NCBI GenBank assembly: GCA_025055575.1
Contig: JANWWP010000001.1
Location: forward strand, 1 to 51,049
Length of the DNA stretch: 51,049 nt
Direction: 5' to 3'
Source: Flavobacteriales bacterium
GTDB lineage: Bacteria > Bacteroidota > Bacteroidia > CAIKAF01
In this document: one piece after another, positions 44,576 to 51,049 of the stretch
Position numbering within the stretch: position 1 is the stretch's first letter
How the letters are laid out: every line of letters starts with the position of its first letter
The notes under the pieces: model-generated
What the model was told of the DNA's origin: nothing
Databases searched by the model: none
The model's input: only the letters and a program-made list of their open reading frames with translations
Position numbers and translations under genes: made by a program

Positions 44576-45633
44576 GGTTGGAGGGGCAACTTGCGCACAA
44601 AGGAGGCAATTGTTTGATAGGTCTTTTCTTCCTCCCCGGCAATATCCAGCAGCCTTTGGCTTAGAGCATGATAGGCAGCAGGGCCGTGATCCTGCCCGCG
44701 GTTTTTGCAGATGCGGGCCGCCTCCACGGCGAAATCCCGCCATAAATCACCTATGGTATTCATGCGCAGAGCCATATCCTGAAAAAAATGTGTATCCAGG
44801 TGGGTTGCAGCTTCAGACAGAAAGGCGGCGTATAGGTAGCGGAATCCGGCTCCACCGGTGCCTATTTCTTCTTGCATTCGCACGATCTGACCCAGGTTCA
44901 ACGCCGCCTGCTTTGGGGTCATACGCATGGGCCACCGGCGCAAACGAGAGGCGAGAAAGCGGATACCTTTAACGCCAAAATAGGGCAGAGGAATCCGAAG
45001 CATATCGTACATATTGCTTCGAAGGCCTTTCAAAATAGCTGTTTTTATTGGCAGCGTGGCGGGCGCTTCATCGATCCAGTACATTTTTCCTTTGGGAGCG
45101 GCCGTGCCTTTAGCGAAACGTACGCGCGCCAGTTCCTCCTCCGTCAGCTGAGTCACTTGTTGCATCACAGGGTCGCTCACATGGTACACGGGGCCTTCTT
45201 TTTTAAAAACCACGAGATTATGGGCGTTAAAGTGAAAACGATAGTGGGGCGGGAAATACGGAAGGTGAAATACGCCCACCAGACAGCCCGTGGGGATTCC
45301 TTGTTCAAGATTCCGGTCCAGAGCTTCCATGGCTTTATGAACATGGCGGAAGGAGCGGGTGTGCACAGGAATTCCGAGCCTGTGGGTAGCTCTCCTGAAG
45401 ATGGCCCCCGGGAGGGGACGAAAGGATGTGACCGGCATGCCATGAAGTCGGATGAAAGGCATGTGAGAAAAAAACAACCCTGAGCCAATCCCAAAAATTA
45501 GAGGTTCTGAAATATCCCACCCTTTGTTAAGGAGCAAGGCGGCTGTGGCGCCGTTCTCGCAATGAGCGGCCGTCACATGCCGGAAAGATGCGTTTCTGGA
45601 AGTGGAGGTAGGGGGCGGAGAAAACTCAGACAT
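44572..45633 (-). CDS. BtrH N-terminal domain protein (BtrH/DUF4872-like)
   Basis: A 353-residue protein; ATG 45633 overlaps the end of the upstream gene by 8 bases. The N-terminal half has AAHCENGATAALLLNKGWDIS, split by family position, and IFGIGSGLFFSHMPFIRLHGMP, as in BtrH_N proteins. BtrH of butirosin biosynthesis moves an acyl group from a carrier protein onto an aminoglycoside amine. Cys in HCENG and the later His/Asp (NAHNLVVF, HVSDP) fit a cysteine-protease-like acyltransferase. The C-terminal half resembles DUF4872. It is flanked by fatty-acid-type enzymes and an ABC ATPase, so an acyl-transfer step in making a lipid-like product is inferred. Confidence 0.8.
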   Translation of the reverse strand: MSEFSPPPTSTSRNASFRHVTAAHCENGATAALLLNKGWDISEPLIFGIGSGLFFSHMPFIRLHGMPVTSFRPLPGAIFRRATHRLGIPVHTRSFRHVHKAMEALDRNLEQGIPTGCLVGVFHLPYFPPHYRFHFNAHNLVVFKKEGPVYHVSDPVMQQVTQLTEEELARVRFAKGTAAPKGKMYWIDEAPATLPIKTAILKGLRSNMYDMLRIPLPYFGVKGIRFLASRLRRWPMRMTPKQAALNLGQIVRMQEEIGTGGAGFRYLYAAFLSEAATHLDTHFFQDMALRMNTIGDLWRDFAVEAARICKNRGQDHGPAAYHALSQRLLDIAGEEEKTYQTIASFVRKLPLQP

Positions 45634-46030
45634 CCGGGAGGTTATCCAGTGTATCGGGTTCAAGCATCAGAACCTTGGCATAGGCCTCTTTTTCTTTGGC
45701 CGATATGAGACTGTATCCGGCCGGTGTGCAGTGTTTTCGAACTTTTCTTTTGGGAAATCCAGTATATCGACTCAAAAGGTTTACATCCATTTGAGCGCGC
45801 ACCATATAGTAATATAAAGGGCTTTTTAGACCGGCCTGCACCTCCCTGAGCGCTTGTTCGGCTTCTGCGTGAATGCCTTCCCAGGCTTGCAGGATGACTG
45901 TGTTCTTGGCTTCCCAGCCGCTGCTGAAAACCTGGACAAATTGGCCATTCTCGTCCAACGCATAGTACACATCCTTTCGGAGCCCTGCATTCACGACATC
46001 CGGGTCTTGAGGCACCTCCTCTTTTTTCAT
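45626..46030 (-). CDS. Conserved-looking hypothetical protein in the BtrH operon
   Basis: A 134-residue soluble protein of no family I can name. It has a YYALDENGQFVQVFSSGWEA start, a helical middle (EGIHAEAEQALREVQAG), then SPLYYYMVRAQMDVNLLSRY and GFPKRKVRKHCTP, which looks like a helix-turn-helix or helical-bundle end. There is no DSL-type phosphopantetheine motif, so it is not an acyl carrier protein. It overlaps the BtrH-like gene by 8 bases and lies 33 bases after the hotdog gene; the strict operon position suggests it belongs to the same pathway. Confidence 0.7.
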   Translation of the reverse strand: MKKEEVPQDPDVVNAGLRKDVYYALDENGQFVQVFSSGWEAKNTVILQAWEGIHAEAEQALREVQAGLKSPLYYYMVRAQMDVNLLSRYTGFPKRKVRKHCTPAGYSLISAKEKEAYAKVLMLEPDTLDNLPDV

Positions 46031-46063
46031 GTCTTAATGGGCCGTGCTGAGGGCAAAAATATT

Positions 46064-46516
46064 TCAGGCTTTGGAACCCTCGGCGTGGAAAATTTTGAAT
46101 ACCGCTTCCGCCACTTTCTTTTCCAAAAAAAATATCACAGCTTCCGCCAGGGCAATCTGCCCCACCGTTTGTTTAAAAATGAATCGAGTAATCAAAGGAG
46201 ATTCCACAGGTGGAAGAACATGAAAAGAAGCCTGGTCTATGGATGCAATAAAGCCTCTCGGCGCCGGCCGGTTGAACTGGCTGGCCAGATATCCTTGGTG
46301 CAAAGCTCCAGTTTGGGCCATGTTTTCCAATAAAGCTTCTGCCGACACAAAACCCCCTTGGGCCAGGGCATGGTCAGCCGGCATGCGGTACGCGCTTAGG
46401 GCCTCCATGTCTTGCACTTCTAGCAGACTGTCCACAAAAACGAAGGGCGGGGCCTGGGGAATTAGCTTCAGGAGATCGGCCCCGTGAAGGGGTAATTTCA
46501 GAGAACGCGCAGCCAT
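46064..46516 (-). CDS. Hotdog-fold protein (FabZ/ApeI-like 3-hydroxyacyl-ACP dehydratase)
   Basis: A 150-residue protein with the hotdog pattern: LIPQAPPFVFVDSLLEV, as in FabZ (PHRxPFLLVDRV), and ADHALAQGGFVSAEALLENMAQ, where a His and a Glu 15 residues apart fit the FabZ catalytic pair. The canonical GHFPG is absent, as in the ApeI/aryl-polyene type. It could dehydrate 3-hydroxyacyl-ACP. It overlaps the KAS III-like gene by 19 bases and is thus translationally linked. Confidence 0.75.
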   Translation of the reverse strand: MAARSLKLPLHGADLLKLIPQAPPFVFVDSLLEVQDMEALSAYRMPADHALAQGGFVSAEALLENMAQTGALHQGYLASQFNRPAPRGFIASIDQASFHVLPPVESPLITRFIFKQTVGQIALAEAVIFFLEKKVAEAVFKIFHAEGSKA

Positions 46517-47649
46517 GCGTAGCCATAACTAAACCGGGCGCTTTCCGGTACCATCACCAAAATATTTTGCCCGGATTTCAGAAGATTTTTCTGCACCATT
46601 TCATTTAAAAAACAAAATATAGCCGCAGCACCAATATTCCCAGTTTCCGTAAGGTTGGTAAACCACTTTTCACGAGGCACAGGAAACCCTATCTGCCGAA
46701 GTTCCGCTTCGATTTTGTCTGCAAAAAACATGGAAGACAAGTGGGGCAAAAACCAATCCACTTGCTCAGGATTCAGGTTGTATTTTCGGATGAGTTTCTG
46801 AAGAGTTATGCCACCATAACGGACAATATTTTCGGAAAGAAGTTTGGTATTTTGCTGAATGGCAAACATGCTGTGTGCGGCATGTTGTGCCGGGCTAAAG
46901 GCTCGGTAACTGTGCAGGACGCCCTGGGCATCCCACATCCCGCCGATGAACATGCACGTGGGTAATTGCCCTGCGTAAGAAACCAATTCCATCCATTGGA
47001 TTTCTATATTCAGTCCCTCTCCTGGCTCCCGGCTAACGTACACAGCGGCTGCGCCGTCCGAAAGCATCCATCGTAAAAAATCCCGTTCAAAAGCTAAAAA
47101 GGGCTCTGCCTCCAGTTCGGCGAGTTTTTTCACTTCTTCCTCAAATTGTTCGGCCCGCAAGGCGGGTGAAAATAACTCGGAACCAGCCACTACGGCACGA
47201 TGTGCCAAGCCAGATTTAAGATGTGCATAGACATACTTGAGACATCCAAAAGAACTCAGACAGCTGCCTCCAAACGACACGGCTTCCATGGGCGGCCATC
47301 CCAGCACGCCATGTACCATGGAGGCATGGGATGGCAGAAGGTGGTCCGGCCAGGTGCTGCCGCAGGCCAGAATGTCCGGAATTTCGGAATTCTCAAGCGC
47401 ATGTTCCGGACCCTGCGGCCAGAGTCTTTTTATGGCCTCGGCCGCCAGTTCGGCATTGGAATATACAATATGCCCATCGGAACGTGTGGCATAATACCGG
47501 CGCTGAATTTTATTGTTACGCAGAACGATGGCTTTCGATTTGGAGGCTTTTCCTGCCACATATCCCAGGTGCTCTTCCATGGCTTCATTGGATATTGGGG
47601 CACCTGGCAAGAAAGAAGAATATCGGGTAATATAAACGCGTTGATGCAA
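46498..47649 (-). CDS. 3-oxoacyl-ACP synthase III (KAS III/FabH)-like protein
   Basis: A 383-residue thiolase-fold synthase. The nucleophile Cys is in SFGGSCLSSFGCLKY (about residue 130). His is in VDWFLPHLSS, where FabH has HQAN, and Asn is in TETGNIGAAAIFC, so the Cys-His-Asn triad is kept but the motif around His differs. The start is TTG 47649: an in-frame stop lies five codons upstream and no ATG occurs before VYITRYSSFLPG, the family N-terminus. It condenses an acyl donor with malonyl-ACP or a related extender. It is first in the five-gene operon and divergent from the hydrolase. Confidence 0.83.
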   Translation of the reverse strand: MHQRVYITRYSSFLPGAPISNEAMEEHLGYVAGKASKSKAIVLRNNKIQRRYYATRSDGHIVYSNAELAAEAIKRLWPQGPEHALENSEIPDILACGSTWPDHLLPSHASMVHGVLGWPPMEAVSFGGSCLSSFGCLKYVYAHLKSGLAHRAVVAGSELFSPALRAEQFEEEVKKLAELEAEPFLAFERDFLRWMLSDGAAAVYVSREPGEGLNIEIQWMELVSYAGQLPTCMFIGGMWDAQGVLHSYRAFSPAQHAAHSMFAIQQNTKLLSENIVRYGGITLQKLIRKYNLNPEQVDWFLPHLSSMFFADKIEAELRQIGFPVPREKWFTNLTETGNIGAAAIFCFLNEMVQKNLLKSGQNILVMVPESARFSYGYAWLRVL

Positions 47650-47704
47650 GGTTTGTAAAAGCTAATTTATTTCGCAGGCAATAATATTTAAAAGTAAGTT
47701 TTTC

Positions 47705-48706
47705 GTGAAGACCCCTTTTAAAATAATTCAGCGCTCTTTCGCGATATTGTCCGTTCTTCATGGTATAGGCGCATTCTTGGGAAAGGCCGAAGCGCAGCCT
47801 TCCCGTTTGTATAAAGAGCGGGAGATGATGGTCATGAGCGAGGGATGGAGGTTGTATGGAACCTTAGTTCAACCCACGCAACCCAGAGAGCCGGCCTCTG
47901 TGGTGTTGCTGATCGCGGGTTCAGGACCCACGGACCGCCAGGGCAACAGTGGGGCTACTGTGGCGCCGGCGTACCTGAAGAAAATGGCTGAAGCTCTGGC
48001 TGCGCACGGTATCGCCTCTTTGCGGTACGACAAAAGGGGTGTTGGCGCTTCGCGGGACAAGAGCCTACGGGAAGAACGTTTGCTTTTCACGCATTATGTC
48101 CAGGATGCGGCCGCTTGGATTCATCGTTTGCGTCAGATGGGCCGGTTTCGCCGCATTGTGGTGCTGGGACATAGTGAAGGTGCACTCGTAGCCACGCTGG
48201 CCTGTCAAAAAGAAAAGCCCGATGCCCTGATTCTTCTTTGCGGCGCTGGATTCCCATCCGATTCCCTCCTCAAACAACAACTTACAACCAACCCTTTCAA
48301 CCGCCCTTGGCTATCAAGGGCTTTTTCCCTTATCGATTCAATCCGTGCGGGCCAACGGCCAGGAAATATTCCGGCAGCGCTACAAAGTCTTTTCAGACCT
48401 TCTGTTCAGCCATACCTCGCCTCGTGGTTTGAGTATGACCCAGCTGCCGAGTTGGCCCGTTTGGAACTGCCCAAACTGGTAATCGGGGGTTCCACGGACA
48501 TTCAAGTGAACAAAAACAACTTTGAAAGACTATGTACGAAGGGTCAGGCCAGTGAATGTTTCCTCATCGACGGTATGAACCATGTTCTGGTGGAGGCCTC
48601 CGATGATTATGGGGCCAACTTAGCGACGTATTTTGATCCCCAACGTCCTCTCCACGGTCTTCTTGTGGAAAAAGTCCTTAACTTTATGCACCAACTTCAA
48701 CCTTAA
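47705..48706 (+). CDS. Alpha/beta hydrolase, secreted
   Basis: A 333-residue alpha/beta hydrolase with an N-terminal signal-like stretch (about residues 10-30, ending KAEAQ). The oxyanion-hole segment is LLIAGSGPTDRQGN, the nucleophile is Ser in VVLGHSEGALVA, and the candidate Asp and His are in GGSTDIQV and DGMNHVLVEA. This is the peptidase S9/BAAT-like esterase group, often annotated as a dienelactone-type hydrolase. The GTG start is the only plausible one. It faces the KAS III-like gene across 55 bases, so it may share its regulation. Substrate unknown. Confidence 0.82.
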   Translation: MKTPFKIIQRSFAILSVLHGIGAFLGKAEAQPSRLYKEREMMVMSEGWRLYGTLVQPTQPREPASVVLLIAGSGPTDRQGNSGATVAPAYLKKMAEALAAHGIASLRYDKRGVGASRDKSLREERLLFTHYVQDAAAWIHRLRQMGRFRRIVVLGHSEGALVATLACQKEKPDALILLCGAGFPSDSLLKQQLTTNPFNRPWLSRAFSLIDSIRAGQRPGNIPAALQSLFRPSVQPYLASWFEYDPAAELARLELPKLVIGGSTDIQVNKNNFERLCTKGQASECFLIDGMNHVLVEASDDYGANLATYFDPQRPLHGLLVEKVLNFMHQLQP

Positions 48707-48716
48707 ATTTTATTGC

Positions 48717-49544
48717 ATGAAAAAGAAATTTACAATTCTTGCGCTCTCTTTTTTGTCCTTTGCCTTTTGGCTGGCTTTTCGTCCTCAAGGCATAAGCCGA
48801 TCTAATGGCGCGCAGCTGACCAGCAATTATACCGGTGCCCCGGGGTTCTCCACCTGCACTCAGTGCCACTCTGGTGTTGTCAACTCTGGGCCGGGTTCGG
48901 TGGCTATCAGCACAAATATTCCTGGAAATCTCTACGTGCCTGGGCAGACGTATCAGGTGACCGTGACTTTGAATTCAGGCGGCGGAAACCAGGCCAAATA
49001 TGGTTTTATGCTGGCGCCCATGCAAGGCAGCACTTATAGGGGTATTTTACAAGCCACCGACGGCAATTGTTTTGTAGAAAGTGGGGGACGCTGGATTGTG
49101 CATACCTCGGCAGGCAATGCCGGAGGCGTGCCCACAAAAACCTTCACTTTTAACTGGACAGCGCCCACATCGGGGACCGGTGCGGTCACTTTTTACGCTG
49201 CCGGCAACTGCGCCAATGGCAACGGCGGAGATGGAGGCGACCAGATTTACACGGGATCCCTCACTGTGAATGAACAGCCTTCCGCCGGCCTCACCTCAGT
49301 GCAGGGGCCTTTCATTTCTGTGTTTCCAAACCCTGCAAGAGATTTTATTCAAGTGTCTGCGCCCGGTCATACATTGGCTTCGTATGCCGTGTACGAACTC
49401 TCCGGCCGCTGCGTGCAAAGCGGCTCTCTGCCAGCCCTTTCCGAAGCCCGATTGGAAATTTCCTCACTTAAGAATGCTGTTTACATCCTTATAGTCAAGG
49501 ATGTATGGGGACGCATCTCGGCAGAGCGTTTGGTGAAGTATTAA
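48717..49544 (+). CDS. Choice-of-anchor V-like secreted protein with CxxCH motif and T9SS type A sorting domain
   Basis: A 275-residue protein; ATG 48717 opens a signal peptide (residues 1-about 23). Residues about 35-60 hold FSTCTQCHSGVV, with an exact CxxCH heme-attachment motif. The central domain (about 60-190) matches the choice-of-anchor V/Reeler-like fold, with GFMLAPMQGSTYRG and AAGNCANGNGGDGGDQ. The last 75 residues are a T9SS type A C-terminal domain (VFPNPARDFIQVS, ending ERLVKY). Export would use Sec and T9SS. It starts 10 bases after the hydrolase, so the two are probably co-transcribed. Confidence 0.85.
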   Translation: MKKKFTILALSFLSFAFWLAFRPQGISRSNGAQLTSNYTGAPGFSTCTQCHSGVVNSGPGSVAISTNIPGNLYVPGQTYQVTVTLNSGGGNQAKYGFMLAPMQGSTYRGILQATDGNCFVESGGRWIVHTSAGNAGGVPTKTFTFNWTAPTSGTGAVTFYAAGNCANGNGGDGGDQIYTGSLTVNEQPSAGLTSVQGPFISVFPNPARDFIQVSAPGHTLASYAVYELSGRCVQSGSLPALSEARLEISSLKNAVYILIVKDVWGRISAERLVKY

Positions 49545-49557
49545 TAAAGCCCTGAAT

Positions 49558-50208
49558 CTAAGAGGTCATTTTTCGTCGGGCCATCATCAGGCCGTCTCTC
49601 AGAGGCAGCATCAGCGTTTCCAGTTGAGGATCCTCAGCGATCCTCTGCGCAAAGCGCCTCAGTCCCTGAGTTTCTTTATCCTGCACCGCCGCATTCAGCA
49701 CTTTGCCGCTCCACAGCACATTGTCTGCAAGCCATAGGCCGCCTGGATTCAGCCGGTCCCGCAGCAAGGTGTAGTAGGCCGGATAATTTTCCTTGTCTGC
49801 GTCTAAGAAAATCAGATCAAAATTTTGAACTGGCAATTTTGGAATGGTTTCAAGGGCATTCCCCAAAACCCAATGCATTCTGTCGGCATAAGGGCTTTGT
49901 GACCAGTAGCGCTTTGCAATTTCTTCAAATTCCGGGTCAGCTTCCAGGGAGAATAACTGGCCCTCAGGTGGAAGCCCCTCGGCCAGGCACAACGCAGAAT
50001 ATCCAGTGAAGGTGCCCACTTCCAGAATGGTGCGGGGCCTTAGCATGCGCGATACCCATGCCAAAAACCGGCCCTGCAAAGGGCCACTCAGCATTTGGGG
50101 ATACAATGTTTTTAAATGGGTTTCACGGTACAGCGCCTGCAGATATTCCGGCCCGGCATCGGAATGTTGAAAGCAGTATTCTTCTATATCTTCAGAAACC
50201 AGATGCAT
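49558..50208 (-). CDS. O-methyltransferase (class I SAM-dependent, COMT/catechol type)
   Basis: A 216-residue methyltransferase. SAM-binding motif I is LEVGTFTGYSALCLAEGLP, motif II is SLEADPEFEE, and the family-specific FLDADKENYPAYY provides the metal-binding Asp and Lys of caffeoyl-CoA-type enzymes. It is soluble and cytoplasmic. The methyl acceptor is not readable. It stands alone, convergent with the T9SS cargo gene (13-base gap). Confidence 0.9.
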   Translation of the reverse strand: MHLVSEDIEEYCFQHSDAGPEYLQALYRETHLKTLYPQMLSGPLQGRFLAWVSRMLRPRTILEVGTFTGYSALCLAEGLPPEGQLFSLEADPEFEEIAKRYWSQSPYADRMHWVLGNALETIPKLPVQNFDLIFLDADKENYPAYYTLLRDRLNPGGLWLADNVLWSGKVLNAAVQDKETQGLRRFAQRIAEDPQLETLMLPLRDGLMMARRKMTS

Positions 50209-50309
50209 GTTTTATTCTATTGATCGTTTTGAAATTTTATAAAATCTGAATAGAATCCCGAGTATTTTATCCAAAGATAATTTTTTGAAGGAAATATGTT
50301 CAAAAAAAA

Positions 50310-51049
50310 TTATCGGATAAGGTGCAGGGGGTAGTAGTGGGTGTGAAAATGCCCGAACACATCTTTCACTTTCACAAGAACCACATACATATCCTGCTTG
50401 CAAAGGGGACCTGAGTTAAAGGGACGGCCGTTCCATCCCTCCTCCTTTTGGGTGGTATGAAACAGACATTCGCCCCAGCGGTTCCAGATGCTGATGTCTA
50501 TTTCCTCAATCCCAACGCCCTTTACAAAAAACCATTCATTGATACCGTTGTCGTTGGGCGTGAATGCGTTGGGCACGTATAAAGCATATTCGGGAAGAAT
50601 CGTAACCCATGCAAAAGCCGTATCCACGCAGCCATAATCCGTGCCCGCCACCTGAAATACGGGGTAGCGGCCCCCGTCCATGTATTCGTGCAGAGGATTG
50701 GGTTCGTGGGAGGTGGTGCCATCCCCAAAATCATAAAAAATCCAGGAAGCGCCGGAACTGGCATCTGTGAACTGAATGTGGGCCAAAAACACGGAAACCG
50801 AATCTGGGGCAAAGGTGAAAGCTGCCTCAGGACGCGGATACACGATAATGAGATCGGGCAGTGTGACCGAAAGTGTGGCATTACAGCCGGTGGTGTCCAC
50901 CAGGTGGACGGTCACATCGTACACGCCTGCGCTGGGGTAAGTGAAGACAGGTTGCGGCGCATGGCTTGAAAGTCCGGCAAGACCCGAATACCAGGTGTAC
51001 AGCACCGGCACGTTGCTCGTGGAGGCGGTATTGGACAGTGTGACGGTCA
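50310..51049 (-). CDS. PKD-domain protein with gliding-motility-type C-terminal domain (partial)
   Basis: The C-terminal 245 residues or so of a larger secreted protein; its frame stays open to the window edge (first full codon at 51047). Two PKD-type domains occur (about 51040-50620), with FTYPSAGVYDVTVHL and DFGDGTTSHEPNPLH. The closing domain is the CHU_C/gliding-motility-associated T9SS type B signal: NAFTPNDNGINEWFFVKG, ISIWNRWGECLFHT, GPLCKQDMYVVLVKV. Its partner in the window is the 904-residue protein at 19727-22441, with the same tail. The start lies outside the window. Confidence 0.88.
   Translation of the reverse strand, partial: TVTLSNTASTSNVPVLYTWYSGLAGLSSHAPQPVFTYPSAGVYDVTVHLVDTTGCNATLSVTLPDLIIVYPRPEAAFTFAPDSVSVFLAHIQFTDASSGASWIFYDFGDGTTSHEPNPLHEYMDGGRYPVFQVAGTDYGCVDTAFAWVTILPEYALYVPNAFTPNDNGINEWFFVKGVGIEEIDISIWNRWGECLFHTTQKEEGWNGRPFNSGPLCKQDMYVVLVKVKDVFGHFHTHYYPLHLIR

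Noticed and set aside
45626-46030. The 134-residue protein as an acyl carrier protein
   Set aside because: No DSL or similar serine motif for phosphopantetheine is present.
46498-47649. KAS III-like gene as a DarB-type dialkylresorcinol synthase (flexirubin pathway)
   Set aside because: Neighbouring genes typical of that pathway (DarA, aryl-polyene KS pairs) are absent and the motif around the active His differs.

Overview
The window is chromosomal DNA of a Bacteroidota bacterium, probably from an uncultured lineage; its order cannot be settled from the sequence. The evidence is the fused SecD-SecF translocase, substrates of the type IX secretion system (T9SS) with type A and type B C-terminal domains, a PorE-like outer-membrane protein, the DUF4295 and DUF4834 proteins found in this phylum, and repeated TAnnTTTG (-7) promoter elements near start codons, with no consistent Shine-Dalgarno sequences. 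Genes are tightly packed: no gene-free stretch exceeds 300 bases. I saw no rRNA, tRNA, CRISPR array, insertion sequence or phage gene.

Layout. 1-8.0 kb (+): end of rnc, an MFS transporter, a CDF metal exporter, secDF, tatA and a PorE-like protein, closed by a strong terminator. 8.1-10.3 kb (+): purM and prfA. 10.3-13.5 kb (-): an orphan sensor kinase and a lipoprotein lipase, the latter back to back with acs (+). 15.5-17.3 kb (-): a saccharopine dehydrogenase family protein coupled to a small membrane protein. 17.3-19.1 kb (+): rpmG, a DUF4295 gene, ftsY and a DUF4834 gene. 19.1-25.1 kb (-): an acyltransferase, a 904-residue T9SS adhesin-like protein and mutS. 25.13-25.39 kb: an anomalous, almost pure G+C block. 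25.4-33.2 kb (-): serC-serA-DUF1015, two small outer-membrane-type proteins, an aromatic amino acid hydroxylase with an SDR, and a glutathione peroxidase. 33.3-36.1 kb: a lipoprotein (+), then serS and rplU-rpmA (-). 36.3-39.4 kb (+): thrS-infC-rpmI-rplT with a terminator. 39.5-43.7 kb (-): trxA-DUF58-flippase and a GT22-type mannosyltransferase. 43.8-47.6 kb (-): a five-gene biosynthetic operon (KAS III-like synthase, hotdog protein, unknown protein, BtrH-like acyltransferase, ABC ATPase). 47.7-51.0 kb: an alpha/beta hydrolase and a T9SS cargo protein with a CxxCH motif (+), an O-methyltransferase (-), and the end of a PKD/gliding-motility-type protein (-).

The genes work together in several blocks. 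SecDF, TatA and the PorE-like protein belong to three export layers, and three large or mid-size secreted proteins here are predicted T9SS clients. Translation is heavily represented (prfA, rpmG, serS, rplU, rpmA, thrS, infC, rpmI, rplT). The least explained part is the 43.8-47.6 kb operon. It combines fatty-acid-synthase-like enzymes with a BtrH-type acyltransferase and an ABC ATPase that has no permease beside it, which suggests an undescribed acyl-conjugate pathway. The other striking signals are the 88% G+C block at 25.15-25.35 kb and a recurrent arrangement in which a TAnnTTTG promoter element lies only a few bases upstream of the start codon. The clearest case is the 26-bp lipase/acs divergent gap, which contains one palindromic element.
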